DNA of 64,000 bases, taken from Mesorhizobium kowhaii. Lineage in GTDB: Bacteria > Pseudomonadota > Alphaproteobacteria > Rhizobiales > Rhizobiaceae. The DNA is taken from assembly GCF_003253745.1 (NCBI RefSeq), contig NZ_MZXV01000027.1, positions 1-64,000 of the forward strand, written 5' to 3'. Shown one piece after another: positions 6,989-15,856 of the stretch. A program made the position numbers and the translations under genes. Position 1 is the first letter of the stretch; the number at the start of each line of letters is the position of its first letter. The notes below the pieces were generated by a model, which saw only the letters and a program-made list of their open reading frames with translations, ran no database searches and was not told the origin of the DNA.

Positions 6989-7834
6989 ATGAATTCTCCA
7001 GCGGAAGAGTTGCGCTCGATCATTGTCACCGGCGCATCTTCGGGAATAGGCGCCTATTGCGCGCGAGCGTTGAAGGCCGAAGGCTGGCGGGTGTTCGCGA
7101 CGGCGCGAAAACCCGACGACATCGCCGCACTCGAGGCTGACGGCATCGAGGCTTTCTACCTCGACTATAGCGAACCAGATTCCATCGCCGCCCTGGTGGC
7201 AGCCGTGCTCGATCGCTCCGGCGGCCGGCTCGACGCCCTGTTCAACAATGGCGCTTACGCTCAACCCGGCGCCGTCGAGGATCTGCCGGTGGCGGCGCTC
7301 AGGGAGCAGTTCGAGGCGAATTTCTTTGGCTGGCATGACCTGACCCACCGTCTGGTGCCGGTAATGCGCCGCCAGGGCCATGGCCGCATCGTCCATTGCT
7401 CATCGATCCTCGGTCTCGCGCCGGTGCGCTTTCGCGGCGCCTATTCGGCCTCGAAACACGCGCTGGAGGGTCTGATGCTGTGCCTGCATCAGGAACTTAG
7501 GGGCAGCGGCATCCATGTCTCGCTGATCGAGCCCGGGCCGGTAACGTCGAAAATCGCCAGCAATGCGCTTCCCTGGTTCCTGAAGAACATCGATCACGAG
7601 AACTCAGTCCACCGCCTCGACTATGAGGCGCAACTGGAAAGGCTGCGGGCCGGCGGCAGCCAATCGAAGCTGAAACCTGGCCCGGAAGTGGTTCATGCGG
7701 CGCTTCGCCATGCACTTCTGTCGCGGCGCCCGCGCCCGCACTATGTGGTAACAGTGCCGGCTAAGATCGGCGCGGTGCTCAAACGCATCCTGCCCGCATC
7801 GATGCTCTACCGCTTCCTTGCCAAACGCGCCTGA
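6989..7834 (+). CDS. Short-chain dehydrogenase/reductase
   Basis: A classical SDR with an N-terminal Rossmann motif TGASSGIG near residues 15-22, the structural NNGAY motif, the catalytic serine in HCSSILG and the YSASK catalytic Tyr/Lys pair. A C-terminal extension (PHYVVTVPAKIGAVLKRILP) resembles SDRs acting on hydrophobic or steroid-like substrates. The substrate is unknown. In-frame ATGs at 6959, 6968 and 6989 are possible; I chose 6989 because it places the cofactor motif at the usual distance from the N-terminus, though none has a strong ribosome site. It is followed 23 bases later by a small membrane protein and the adenosyltransferase gene, probably one transcript. Confidence 0.85.
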   Translation: MNSPAEELRSIIVTGASSGIGAYCARALKAEGWRVFATARKPDDIAALEADGIEAFYLDYSEPDSIAALVAAVLDRSGGRLDALFNNGAYAQPGAVEDLPVAALREQFEANFFGWHDLTHRLVPVMRRQGHGRIVHCSSILGLAPVRFRGAYSASKHALEGLMLCLHQELRGSGIHVSLIEPGPVTSKIASNALPWFLKNIDHENSVHRLDYEAQLERLRAGGSQSKLKPGPEVVHAALRHALLSRRPRPHYVVTVPAKIGAVLKRILPASMLYRFLAKRA

Positions 7835-7857
7835 ACCAACCGAACTGGGAATACACT

Positions 7858-8049
7858 ATGGCAACCGTCTTCAACATCCTCGCCGTTCTGGTCATGGTCG
7901 CCGTGGTGATCGTGCTCGTTCGCGGTCTCATCAACATGATGCGTGGCGGTTCCGGCGTCACCTCGAACAAGCTGATGCAGGCGCGTGTTCTGCTGCAGGC
8001 CGTGGCGCTGGTGCTGATCCTGCTGGCGGTGTATTTCACCCGCAAGTGA
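7858..8049 (+). CDS. Small twin-transmembrane protein
   Basis: A 63-residue protein with two hydrophobic helices (about 5-24 and 43-60) around a short basic loop containing MMRGG and NKLMQARVLLQ. The loop-helix signature resembles bacterial HIG1-type/twin-transmembrane proteins, which are commonly found just upstream of the PduO-type adenosyltransferase gene in Rhizobiales. It may associate with respiratory complexes by analogy with HIG1 proteins; that is an inference. It lies 19 bases before the adenosyltransferase start. Confidence 0.75.
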   Translation: MATVFNILAVLVMVAVVIVLVRGLINMMRGGSGVTSNKLMQARVLLQAVALVLILLAVYFTRK

Positions 8050-8068
8050 GGGCCGTTCGGGAGGCGAC

Positions 8069-8650
8069 GTGGTCAAGCTCAACAAGATCTACACCCGCAC
8101 CGGCGATGATGGCACCACGGGTCTCGGCACCGGCGAACGGCGGCTGAAGTCCGATCTGCGGGTGGACGCCTATGGCACGGTCGACGAAGCCAATGCCTGC
8201 ATCGGCATGGCCCGGGTCCACACCGCGACAACCCACCCGGCGATCGACGCCATGCTTTCCCGCATCCAGAACGATCTCTTCGACCTCGGCGCCGACCTCG
8301 CCGTACCCGATGACGGCAAGCCGCTCGGCTATGAGCCGCTACGCATCATCGCCACGCAGACCGACCGGATCGAAAAGGATATCGACCTGCTCAACAAGGA
8401 CCTTCAGCCGCTCAGATCCTTCGTGCTGAACGGCGGCACGCCGGCGGCCGCCGCCCTGCATCTCGCCCGCACCGTGGCGCGGCGGGCCGAGCGGCTGATG
8501 GTGGCCCTGGCCCAGGACCCGAGCGAGCCCGTCAACCGCGACGGGCTGAAATACATCAACCGCGTCTCGGATTTCCTGTTTGTCGCCGCCCGGGCGGTCA
8601 ATGACAATGGAAATGCCGACGTGCTATGGGTTCCCGGCAAGAACCGCTGA
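8069..8650 (+). CDS. Cob(I)alamin adenosyltransferase, PduO type
   Basis: A 193-residue enzyme that transfers the adenosyl group of ATP to cob(I)alamin, making coenzyme B12. The N-terminal ATP-binding signature KIYTRTGDDGTTGL is intact (residues 5-18), followed by VDAYGTVDEANACIG and the C-terminal SDFLFVAARAVN motif, all diagnostic of the PduO family. Length fits the short single-domain form. Translation begins at GTG (8069), with GGGAGG about 5 bases upstream. It sits in an apparent operon SDR - twin-TM protein - this gene - rhomboid. No cobalamin riboswitch is seen in the short upstream gap. Confidence 0.92.
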   Translation: MVKLNKIYTRTGDDGTTGLGTGERRLKSDLRVDAYGTVDEANACIGMARVHTATTHPAIDAMLSRIQNDLFDLGADLAVPDDGKPLGYEPLRIIATQTDRIEKDIDLLNKDLQPLRSFVLNGGTPAAAALHLARTVARRAERLMVALAQDPSEPVNRDGLKYINRVSDFLFVAARAVNDNGNADVLWVPGKNR

Positions 8651-8682
8651 ACTGTCCGAAAGCGCGAGGGGGCCAGGGACCG

Positions 8683-9486
8683 ATGTTCATCCCGCTTTAC
8701 GATACCAACAGGCTGCGGCACATCCGCCTGCAATATGTGACGATCGGGCTGATCGTGGTCAACGCCCTGGTCTATTGCGCCACCGCGCTCGGCGGCGAGA
8801 ACTTCACCAATGCCGCCGTTCTTGGCCTGGGCTTCATCCCAGCCGTCGTCCATGACACCGCCGAGCTCGATCCTCGCTTTGTCGTCGTCCCCGAAAGCCT
8901 GAGCTACCTCACCTATTCCTTCCTGCACGCCGACATTTTCCACCTCGGCGGCAACATGCTGTTCCTGTGGGTGTTCGGCGACAATGTCGAGGACGCCCTC
9001 GGCCACGTCCGCTACCTCATCTTCTACCTCTTGTGCGCGGTCGCCGGAGCCGCCTTCCAGGGCCTCGTCGCCTGGGATTCGCAGGTGCCGCTGATCGGCG
9101 CGTCCGGTGCCATCGCCGGCGTGGTCGTCGCCTATCTGATCCTCTATCCCAGGGTAAAAGTTTGGGTGCTCGCCTTTGCCCGCATCCCGCTGCGCATTCC
9201 GGCCTTCATCCCGCTTGTCCTGTGGGTGCTGTTCCAGGTGGTGATGTTTGCTGCCGGCGGCGAGGACCAGATCTCCTGGGCCTGCCACATCGGCGGCATC
9301 ATTGCCGGCGCCGTGCTGGTGCTTGTCTTGCGCAGCCGCGGCGTGCCGCTGTTTGCCGGCGCTGACGACGATGCTGCCGTTGCCGCTCCTCCTGAACAGC
9401 CGCCCGTTGCCGCCGACATGGTTACGCCCGACCCATCGGCCAACACGCCGCGCTGGGGGCGAGGAACCGCTTCCAGTTCGGACTGA
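8683..9486 (+). CDS. Rhomboid-family intramembrane serine protease
   Basis: A 267-residue membrane protease that cleaves transmembrane substrates. The catalytic serine is Ser141 in the motif GASGA and the partner is His202 in ACHIGG. The HADIFHLGGNM segment (82-92) carries the conserved histidine and asparagine of the oxyanion region. About six membrane helices are present, and a Pro/Ala-rich, acidic cytosolic tail follows residue 225. Start ATG 8683 follows a GAGGGGG-rich stretch. It is 32 bases after the adenosyltransferase, probably co-transcribed. Substrates are unknown. Confidence 0.9.
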   Translation: MFIPLYDTNRLRHIRLQYVTIGLIVVNALVYCATALGGENFTNAAVLGLGFIPAVVHDTAELDPRFVVVPESLSYLTYSFLHADIFHLGGNMLFLWVFGDNVEDALGHVRYLIFYLLCAVAGAAFQGLVAWDSQVPLIGASGAIAGVVVAYLILYPRVKVWVLAFARIPLRIPAFIPLVLWVLFQVVMFAAGGEDQISWACHIGGIIAGAVLVLVLRSRGVPLFAGADDDAAVAAPPEQPPVAADMVTPDPSANTPRWGRGTASSSD

Positions 9487-9666
9487 ACCGATTTGAGCGG
9501 CTTGCGGCGTATTGACGTGCAGGGTCGTCGCAACTACGGAAACGTCTCCGTCGCAGCCCAAGGCGGTCAAAGACCAGAATTTCCATCCGGAATGTCGGCT
9601 TTCGACAACTCAGAAAGGGCGCAGGCTGTTATAGCGCGCCTAATTATCTTGAAGAGGTGACAGGCA

Positions 9667-10416
9667 ATGAAGATCCTTGTGCCCGTAAAGCGGGTTGTGG
9701 ATGCGAACGTCAAGGTTCGCGTGAAGGCTGACGGTTCGGCGGTGGAACTCGCCAACGTCAAGATGGCGATGAACCCGTTCGACGAGATCGCGGTGGAAGA
9801 GGCGATCCGGCTGAAGGAGGCCGGCAAGGCCGAAGAGATCATCGTCGTTTCGATCGGCCCGCAGCAGGCGCAGGAGACCTTGCGCACCGCTCTCGCCATG
9901 GGCGCCGACCGCGCCATCCTGGTCAAGACCGACGAACAGACCGAGCCGCTGGGCGTCGCCAAGGTGCTGAAGGGCGTCGTCGACGCCGAACAGCCCGGCC
10001 TCGTCATTCTCGGCAAGCAGGCGATCGACGACGACAGCAACCAGACCGGCCAGATGCTGGCGGCACTTCTGGGCTGGGCGCAGGGCACCTTCGCCTCCAA
10101 GGTTGTGATCGACGGCGACAAGGCCAAGGTGACGCGCGAGGTCGACGGCGGCCTGCAGACGGTGGAACTGAAGATGCCGGCGATCGTCACCGCCGACCTT
10201 CGCCTCAACCAGCCGCGCTATGCCTCGCTGCCCAACATCATGAAGGCCAAGAAGAAGCCGCTCGACGAAAAGAGCCCGGCCGATTACGGCGCCGACGTCA
10301 AGCCGCGGCTGAAAGTGATCAAGACCGAGGAGCCGAGCGGCCGCAAGGCGGGCGTCAAGGTCAAGAGCGTCGCCGAACTGGTCGACAAGCTCAAGAACGA
10401 AGCCGGCGTTTTGTAA
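9667..10416 (+). CDS. etfB: Electron transfer flavoprotein beta subunit
   Basis: A 249-residue subunit of the soluble ETF heterodimer, which collects electrons from acyl-CoA and other flavin dehydrogenases and passes them to ETF-ubiquinone oxidoreductase. It starts [12 protein letters not shown], has [17 protein letters not shown] and the ETF-beta signature region [27 protein letters not shown] (AMP-binding side). Length is standard. AGGTG lies shortly upstream of the ATG. It is separated by 23 bases from etfA. The 180-base gap before it should carry the operon promoter, though no box is convincing by eye. Confidence 0.96.
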   Translation: MKILVPVKRVVDANVKVRVKADGSAVELANVKMAMNPFDEIAVEEAIRLKEAGKAEEIIVVSIGPQQAQETLRTALAMGADRAILVKTDEQTEPLGVAKVLKGVVDAEQPGLVILGKQAIDDDSNQTGQMLAALLGWAQGTFASKVVIDGDKAKVTREVDGGLQTVELKMPAIVTADLRLNQPRYASLPNIMKAKKKPLDEKSPADYGADVKPRLKVIKTEEPSGRKAGVKVKSVAELVDKLKNEAGVL

Positions 10417-10439
10417 GCGATCGGGAAAGGAACAAGAAA

Positions 10440-11369
10440 ATGGCTATTCTTCTGATTGCTGAACACGACAACGCCACCCTTTCCGACCAGACCGCCAAGG
10501 CGCTGTCGGCGGCCCTGCAGATCGGTTCGGACGTGCATGTGCTGGTTGCCGGCAAGGGCGCCAAGCCGGCAGCCGATGCTGCCGCCAAGCTCAAGGGCGT
10601 GACCAAGGTGTTGCTGGCCGAGGCCGACGAACTCACCGAGCGTCTCGCCGAACCGATGGCCGCGCTGATCGTTTCGCTCGCCGGTTCCTATGACACGATC
10701 ATCGCGCCGGCGACCTCGTCGGGCAAGAATGTCGCGCCGCGCGTGGCAGCCCTGCTCGATGTCGCTCAGGTGTCCGAGATCATCGAAGTCGTCTCGCCCG
10801 ATACGTTCAAGCGGCCGATCTATGCCGGCAACGCCATCCAGACGGTGCAGTCGAGCGACGCCAAGAAGGTGATCACTGTGCGCACAGCCTCCTTCCAGGC
10901 GGCGCCCGAGGGCGGCTCGGCTTCGGTCGAGACGATCAAGGCGGCGGCCAATCCCGGCCTGTCCACCTTCGTCGAGAACAGGCTCTCCGAGACCGACCGC
11001 CCGGAACTGACCTCGGCCAAGATCATCATCTCGGGTGGTCGTGCGCTGGGTTCGGCGGAAAAGTTCCAGGAAGTCATCCTGCCGGTCGCCGACAAGCTTG
11101 GTGCCGCCGTCGGTGCTTCGCGTGCCGCGGTCGACGCCGGTTATGCGCCGAACGACTGGCAGGTCGGCCAGACCGGCAAGGTCGTCGCTCCCGATCTCTA
11201 CATCGCGGTCGGCATATCCGGCGCCATCCAGCACCTTGCCGGCATGAAGGATTCGAAGGTCATCGTCGCCATCAACAAGGACGAGGAGGCACCGATTTTC
11301 CAGGTCGCCGACTACGGTCTTGTCGGCGATCTCTTCGTCATTTTGCCGGAGCTGCAGAAGGCGCTTTGA
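10440..11369 (+). CDS. etfA: Electron transfer flavoprotein alpha subunit
   Basis: A 309-residue partner of EtfB that carries the FAD. The C-terminal FAD-binding half is clear: [49 protein letters not shown] and [20 protein letters not shown]. The N-terminal half is the Rossmann-like pseudo-domain. The start has AAAGGA upstream. It forms an operon with etfB and probably delivers electrons from beta-oxidation, consistent with the hydroxyacyl-CoA dehydrogenase gene next door. Its last codons and stop lie in a perfect 10-bp hairpin (11354-11379), and an intrinsic terminator follows. Confidence 0.96.
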   Translation: MAILLIAEHDNATLSDQTAKALSAALQIGSDVHVLVAGKGAKPAADAAAKLKGVTKVLLAEADELTERLAEPMAALIVSLAGSYDTIIAPATSSGKNVAPRVAALLDVAQVSEIIEVVSPDTFKRPIYAGNAIQTVQSSDAKKVITVRTASFQAAPEGGSASVETIKAAANPGLSTFVENRLSETDRPELTSAKIIISGGRALGSAEKFQEVILPVADKLGAAVGASRAAVDAGYAPNDWQVGQTGKVVAPDLYIAVGISGAIQHLAGMKDSKVIVAINKDEEAPIFQVADYGLVGDLFVILPELQKAL

Positions 11370-11379
11370 CGCCTTCTGC
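11354..11379 (+). other. Perfect hairpin spanning the etfA stop codon
   Basis: GCAGAAGGCG (11354-11363) pairs with CGCCTTCTGC (11370-11379) across a six-base loop that contains the stop codon TGA. There is no T-run after it, so it is not itself an intrinsic terminator; it may stabilise the mRNA or assist the terminator 22 bases downstream. Confidence 0.6.
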
Positions 11380-11400
11380 CAAAGCGTATTAAATAGTGAG

Positions 11401-11432
11401 GGGCGGGGTAGACGAAGTCGCCCCGCCCTTTT
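11401..11432 (+). terminator. Intrinsic terminator after etfBA
   Basis: GGGCGGGG (11401-11408) pairs with CCCCGCCC (11421-11428), an 8-bp GC-only stem, followed by TTTT. An inner GAC/GTC pairing shortens the loop. It lies about 30 bases after the etfA stop and 55 bases before hbdA, so hbdA probably relies partly on readthrough or its own promoter. Confidence 0.8.
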
Positions 11433-11486
11433 AGTTTGCACCGCACAAAAAGCAGGCCGCAAAGGCCTTTTGACGGGATCGGTGTA

Positions 11487-12365
11487 ATGAGCAAGATCGA
11501 GACGATCGGCATCATCGGCGCGGGCCAGATGGGCGGCGGCATCGCCCATGTCTCCGCGCTTTCGGGCTACAAGGTGCTGATCTACGATATATCGCCCGAC
11601 CGCATCGAGAAGGGCATCGCCACTATCAGCGGCAACATGGCCCGCCAGGTGGGGTCCGGCAAGCTCGACGAGAAGGTGCGCAACGAGGCGATGGCACGCA
11701 TCGCCTCCGCCCCGACGATGGCCGATCTTGCCGGCGCCGATCTGGTGATCGAGGCGGCGACCGAGGACGAGACGGTCAAGCGCAAGATCTACGCCCAGCT
11801 CTGTCCGCAGCTCAATCCCGAAGCCATCCTGGCGACCAACACCTCCTCGATCTCGATCACGCGGCTCGCCGCGCAGACCGACCGTCCGGAGCGCTTCATC
11901 GGCATCCATTTCATGAACCCGGTGCCGCTGATGAAGCTGGTCGAGCTGGTGCGCGGCATCGCCACCGAGGACCAGACCTTCGAGGCGGCAAAGACCTATG
12001 TGAAGCAGCTCGACAAGACGATCACGGTTTCGGAGGATTTTCCGGCCTTCATCGTCAACCGCATCCTGTTGCCGATGATCAACGAGGCGATCTACACGCT
12101 CTATGAGGGTGTCGGCTCGGTCGACGCCATCGACACCGCCATGCGGCTCGGCGCCAACCATCCGATGGGGCCGCTCCAGCTTGCCGATTTCATCGGGCTG
12201 GATACCTGCCTGTCGATCATGCAGGTGCTGCATGAAGGCCTGTCGGATTCGAAATACCGCCCCTGCCCGCTGCTGGTCAAATATGTCGAGGCCGGCTGGC
12301 TCGGCCGCAAGACCGGGCGCGGTTTCTACGACTATCGCGGCGAGCACCCCGTTCCGACGCGCTAA
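11487..12365 (+). CDS. hbdA: 3-hydroxybutyryl-CoA dehydrogenase
   Basis: A 292-residue NAD-dependent hydroxyacyl-CoA dehydrogenase that interconverts 3-hydroxybutyryl-CoA and acetoacetyl-CoA. The dinucleotide motif [13 protein letters not shown] is at 8-20, the catalytic His141 lies in GIHFMNP and its partner Glu153 in KLVELVRG; Ser120 in TNTSS and [11 protein letters not shown] are conserved substrate-side elements. It ends GRGFYDYRG. Single-domain length excludes the trifunctional FadB type. The ATG at 11487 is chosen because homology starts [11 protein letters not shown]; the next upstream in-frame ATG lies in the terminator-proximal leader. Downstream of etfBA, it fits short-chain acyl-CoA or polyhydroxybutyrate metabolism. 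Confidence 0.95.
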   Translation: MSKIETIGIIGAGQMGGGIAHVSALSGYKVLIYDISPDRIEKGIATISGNMARQVGSGKLDEKVRNEAMARIASAPTMADLAGADLVIEAATEDETVKRKIYAQLCPQLNPEAILATNTSSISITRLAAQTDRPERFIGIHFMNPVPLMKLVELVRGIATEDQTFEAAKTYVKQLDKTITVSEDFPAFIVNRILLPMINEAIYTLYEGVGSVDAIDTAMRLGANHPMGPLQLADFIGLDTCLSIMQVLHEGLSDSKYRPCPLLVKYVEAGWLGRKTGRGFYDYRGEHPVPTR

Positions 12366-12390
12366 TCAGGTCTGGGGTTGATCGACCGGA

Positions 12391-14397
12391 TCAGGATGCC
12401 GCCGCAAGCGGCGTCTCGGTCTTGCCGCTTGAACGGTTGTCGTCCGGCGCCACACAAACGCATCCGCGGCCGGCCGCCTTGGCCGCATAGCAAGCGGCGT
12501 CGGCCCTGGCGATGATCTCGTCGACTTCGCCGCAATTGGCGCTGATCGCAGCCAGCCCGATGCTGGCGCCGATGACGTGAGGACGGCCATCCCAGGTGAA
12601 GTCCAGGCCGCGTATCGCATCGATGATGGATCGCGCCGCGATCTTGGCGCCGGCTGCCGAACCCGATTTCAGAATGACCGCGAATTCGTCGCCGCCCAGG
12701 CGCGCGACGATGTCTTCGGGGCCAAGCACGCCGCGAACCGCCTCCGCAACTCGCTTGAGCAAGGCATCCCCGGCTGCGTGGCCGCCGGTGTCGTTGACCA
12801 GTTTGAAGTGGTCGAGGTCGATGAACATGAACTGATGGCCGCTGCCTTTGCCCGAGGTGTCGTCCTTGCGCGCCTGATCGACCAGTTCCTCCATGGCGCG
12901 GATGAAGCTCGAACGATTGGCGAGGCCGGTCAGTGCGTCATGCGCGGCCGCGTGGGCGAGCTGGCGCTGCAGTGCGCGCGCATCGGTAAAGTCCTGGAAG
13001 ACGATGACCAGTCCGCAGAATTCGTTCCGCTCGTTGATGATTGGCGACACCACCTGACGGATGCTGCAGCGCGTGTCGTCGCGCCGGACGAGAACGGCGC
13101 GGCTGTTCTGGTCGGCGGGCGCCCGGCCACCGATCGCGGGTCGGGTGACGCCGATCCTGTGCCCCGTCTCCTCGTCGACAGCCCAGTAGACATGCCCAAG
13201 CATCTTGCCGAGGGCCTCGCCGCCGGCAACCCCGGTGAGCTTTTCGGCGACCGGGTTCATGAAGGTGACGCGGTTTGCGGCATCGGTGCAGATGACCGCA
13301 TCGCCGATCGACTGCAACGTCACCCTCAGCCGCTCCTTTTCATCGGCCAGCATCGCCGCCGATACGGTGAGGCGTGCTTCGGCCTCCTTGCGGCGGGTGA
13401 TGTCGGTCAGGCTGCCGATGGCCCTGATCAGCCGCCCCTCCTCGTCACGCTCGATGGCCTTGCCGCGGTCGAGGATCCACATCCAGTGGCCATCCTTGTG
13501 ACGCATCCTGAATTCGGCTTCGAAGTAGGGCGTATTGCCGTCAAGATGGGCGCGGTCCGCCTCGGCGACGGTCTCGCGATCGTCGGGATGGATCATCGTC
13601 AGCCAGTGGTTGGGATCGCTGTCGAGTTCGCCATCCGCATAGCCCAGCATCTTGACCCAGGTCGAGGAATAGGTCGTGCCACCCTTGCGCATGTCGAGAT
13701 CCCAGACGCCTTGACCGGCGCCGGCCAGCGCGAAATTCCAGCGCGTTTCCGCTTCGGCAATGCGCGCCTCGGCCTGCTTGCGCGCGTCGATGTTCTCGAT
13801 CTGCGAGACGAGATAGAGCGGATGGCCGCTGTTTTCGTCGCGAATGACGGAACCGGCAAGATGGGCCCAGATCGGGGTGCCGTCCTTCCTGAGGTAGCGC
13901 TTCTCGAAGTGGAAGGAATTGACCGTGCCCGCTCTCAGAGCGTCCATCGTTTCCCGGCCGATCTGGACATCGTCGGGATGCGTGATCTGGAAGAAGGTCT
14001 GCGCCTCGATCTCCTCGCGGCTGTAGCCGAGCATGGCGGCGAAGGCCGGATTGGCCTCGAGAATGCGCCCGTCGAGGCCGACAACGACGATACCGATCGC
14101 CGAGTCCTCCATGGCGCGGCGGAAGCGCTGCTCGCTCTCCGCGATCTGCCGGCGATCCTCACTGACCCGGCGGTTGAACAGGACGGCGAGGAACAATGCA
14201 CCCACCGCCACCCCCACCGAGATCTGCAGGCAGAGTTTCAGCGCCTCGGTGCCGAGATCCAGGCGCGACAGCAGGATCGAGGCCGTCACGACACAGAGGC
14301 CGGCCACGAGCACCGCGAACCCTGCGTGCCCAAGAGATTTTCGGCCGGTCAAGCCTCGCCACATCACGATACGTGCCACCCCCGTGCGCAAACGCAT
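12391..14397 (-). CDS. Membrane-anchored PAS-PAS-PAS-GGDEF diguanylate cyclase
   Basis: A 668-residue signalling protein. Two N-terminal membrane helices (about 25-45 and 55-75) are followed by three PAS domains, each closed by a PAC-type segment (IWAHLAGSVIRDENSGHPLYL, HWMWILDRG, and VLVRRDDTRCSIRQVVSPI), then a GGDEF domain with HDALTGLANRSSF and an intact RLGGDEFAV catalytic loop. No EAL domain is present, so it should make c-di-GMP in response to PAS-sensed cues. I see no clear RxxD inhibitory site before the GGDEF motif. I start at ATG 14397; an in-frame ATG at 14478 would add 27 basic residues. Neighbours give no pathway clue. Confidence 0.9.
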   Translation of the reverse strand: MRLRTGVARIVMWRGLTGRKSLGHAGFAVLVAGLCVVTASILLSRLDLGTEALKLCLQISVGVAVGALFLAVLFNRRVSEDRRQIAESEQRFRRAMEDSAIGIVVVGLDGRILEANPAFAAMLGYSREEIEAQTFFQITHPDDVQIGRETMDALRAGTVNSFHFEKRYLRKDGTPIWAHLAGSVIRDENSGHPLYLVSQIENIDARKQAEARIAEAETRWNFALAGAGQGVWDLDMRKGGTTYSSTWVKMLGYADGELDSDPNHWLTMIHPDDRETVAEADRAHLDGNTPYFEAEFRMRHKDGHWMWILDRGKAIERDEEGRLIRAIGSLTDITRRKEAEARLTVSAAMLADEKERLRVTLQSIGDAVICTDAANRVTFMNPVAEKLTGVAGGEALGKMLGHVYWAVDEETGHRIGVTRPAIGGRAPADQNSRAVLVRRDDTRCSIRQVVSPIINERNEFCGLVIVFQDFTDARALQRQLAHAAAHDALTGLANRSSFIRAMEELVDQARKDDTSGKGSGHQFMFIDLDHFKLVNDTGGHAAGDALLKRVAEAVRGVLGPEDIVARLGGDEFAVILKSGSAAGAKIAARSIIDAIRGLDFTWDGRPHVIGASIGLAAISANCGEVDEIIARADAACYAAKAAGRGCVCVAPDDNRSSGKTETPLAAAS

Positions 14398-14531
14398 GTT
14401 GTCGCGACAACCCTGGCGGATCGATTTTAAGGAATGGTTGCGTCCGGCATGCCGGCGCGGTTGGTAACCGACAAACAATTGTCGGCATGATTAAGGATCG
14501 GTGTGCATGGGGTTGTGATTGCGGCGTGACG

Positions 14532-15170
14532 CTACCAGCGCACGAAAAACCGCCCGCCGAGCGCGCCAAGCAGCGCGAGGACCGCGATCGCTATCGTGTA
14601 CCAGGTGGCGACGAAAAGCGGCGAATCGTCGAAGCAATGCGCGGCGTAGAACGTCGCCGCAAGCCCGCCGGCAAGCAGGCCCGCAACCGCACCGGCAAGC
14701 ACCGGCCGCGTCGGCGCGCCGTAGCGCAGCATCCACAGGAAGATGGCAAGCGGACCAATTCCGATCAGCGGAATGAACCCCATGCAGATCATCATGTTTG
14801 AGCCGACCATCCTTGTGCCCCAGTCGGCCTGGGGCACGACCAACAGCTCAAGAACCACGGCCACGGCTACCAACAGCGGCGCGGCGATCATCCCAGCCAT
14901 TGCCCGGCCTGTCGGGGCGCCGGGTGTCGACAGGGCGCGGATCAGGGCAAAGGCGCTGACGGCAAGCACGATGGTGAAGACGAATTTGGAGAGAAAGCGC
15001 ATCGTGTGCGCGGCCGCCATGAAGTCCGGACGCGGGCCGATCGTCAGCAGGAAAACGATGGCCGCGGTGATGGCAGCCGCACCGGCGGCCATCCACCAGG
15101 CCGAGCGCAGCGGCATCGCCTTGCTGCGGGCATCGGCGTCCAGCGCCTTGATGAGATCGTCCGTCCTCAT
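14532..15170 (-). CDS. nrsF: NrsF-type anti-sigma factor (DUF1109)
   Basis: A 212-residue inner-membrane protein with six hydrophobic segments and a short N-terminal cytosolic stretch MRTDDLIKALDADA. It matches the DUF1109/NrsF family, which sequesters its cognate ECF sigma factor (SigF in Caulobacter) at the membrane and releases it under redox or metal stress. Conserved cysteines expected of the family appear in ICMGFIPL (one) and AAHCFDDSPLF (one). The gene starts one base after the stop of the sigma gene, a translationally coupled pair. The specific inducing signal is inferred from the Caulobacter system. Confidence 0.9.
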   Translation of the reverse strand: MRTDDLIKALDADARSKAMPLRSAWWMAAGAAAITAAIVFLLTIGPRPDFMAAAHTMRFLSKFVFTIVLAVSAFALIRALSTPGAPTGRAMAGMIAAPLLVAVAVVLELLVVPQADWGTRMVGSNMMICMGFIPLIGIGPLAIFLWMLRYGAPTRPVLAGAVAGLLAGGLAATFYAAHCFDDSPLFVATWYTIAIAVLALLGALGGRFFVRW

Positions 15171-15171
15171 G

Positions 15172-15723
15172 TCATTCCCGCCCGAATCGCCCCTGCCCGA
15201 ATCGCTTGGCTATCGCGGCAAGTCCCCGATGCAGCGACACCCGCACCGCCGTCTCGCTGATGCCGAACTTTGCCGCCGTCTCGCCGATTGACCGCCCCTC
15301 GACTGATACGGCCGAGACCACGGAACGCTGTGCCGGCGACAGGCCGTCCAATGCCCGGTTGATGTCGCGTTCGCTGACGGTCTCCGGTTCCGGCTCGGCG
15401 AAGGTCTCGGCAATGTCGTCGACATCGATCTCGATGCGCCGTCCTCGCCGCCGGAACGCGTCGATCAGCTTGAAGCGGGCGATCGCATAGACCCACGGCA
15501 ACACCGACGCATCCTGGCGCCAGGTATGTCGTTTCACATGAATGGCCAGCAAGGTTTCCTGCACGACATCCTCGGGATCGACCCCGCCCTGCACGATCTT
15601 GCGCCTGACAAAACCGCGAACCAGCGCGGCAATCCGGTGCAGAAAATCGGCGTAGGCCTTTTCATCTCCCGCGATCGCGGCCCGCATCAGCCGGGAAAGC
15701 TCGGCCTCATCCTTGCCGGTCAC
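15172..15723 (-). CDS. ECF-type RNA polymerase sigma factor (SigF-like)
   Basis: A 183-residue extracytoplasmic-function sigma factor. Region 2 (YADFLHRIAALVRGFVRRKI, then DPEDVVQETLLAIHVKRHTW and LPWVYAIARFKLIDAFRRRGRR) and region 4 (LDGLSPAQRSVVSAVSVEGRSIGETAAKFGISETAVRVSLHRGL) are both complete. I start at GTG 15723 (VTGKDEAEL) because GGGGAG lies 8 bases upstream and the predicted promoter ends only 18 bases before it; the longer in-frame ATG at 15795 would lie upstream of that promoter. It is co-transcribed with nrsF. By analogy with Caulobacter SigF it should direct an oxidative or metal-stress regulon and its own operon. Confidence 0.92.
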   Translation of the reverse strand: MTGKDEAELSRLMRAAIAGDEKAYADFLHRIAALVRGFVRRKIVQGGVDPEDVVQETLLAIHVKRHTWRQDASVLPWVYAIARFKLIDAFRRRGRRIEIDVDDIAETFAEPEPETVSERDINRALDGLSPAQRSVVSAVSVEGRSIGETAAKFGISETAVRVSLHRGLAAIAKRFGQGRFGRE

Positions 15724-15741
15724 AAGAGTTACTCCCCGATT

Positions 15742-15767
15742 TTCGCGTCTCGGCGCTGATTTGTTAC
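15742..15767 (-). promoter_or_regulatory. ECF sigma promoter for the sigma-nrsF operon
   Basis: On the minus strand GTAACA (15767-15762), a 16-base spacer and CGAA (15745-15742). This is one mismatch from the GTAACC-N16-CGAA motif described for Caulobacter SigF, the relative that works with NrsF. It sits 18 bases before the GTG start of the sigma gene, so transcription would be autoregulated with a short leader. Confidence 0.7.
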
Positions 15768-15832
15768 GTGGCCGGCGAAATAATGTCCAAGCCAAATTAC
15801 CGGCAAATCACGAAAGTTTGCGTCTCGGCGCT
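15745..15832. repeat. Direct repeat of the ECF promoter core
   Basis: The 13-base core GCGTCTCGGCGCT occurs at 15745-15757 and again at 15820-15832, 75 bases apart in the same orientation, with similar flanks on both sides. The second copy has CAAA instead of CGAA and lacks the GTAAC element, so it looks like a decayed duplicate of the promoter spacer. Confidence 0.6.
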
Positions 15833-15856
15833 TGATCAAAATCGGTAAGACAATGT

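Noticed and set aside
8041..8068. Cobalamin riboswitch before the adenosyltransferase
   Set aside because: The gap is under 20 bases, too small for an aptamer.
9487..9666. sigma-70 promoter before etfB
   Set aside because: TTATAG is seen near 9629 but no -35 at acceptable spacing; not annotated.
10284..12347. A very long antisense open frame (687 codons) across etfA and hbdA
   Set aside because: It lies opposite well-conserved genes with full motifs; its low-complexity Arg/Asp/Gly-rich product is the usual artefact of GC-rich codon bias. The same applies to long antisense frames at 3315-4901, 12577-14430 and 26581-28548.
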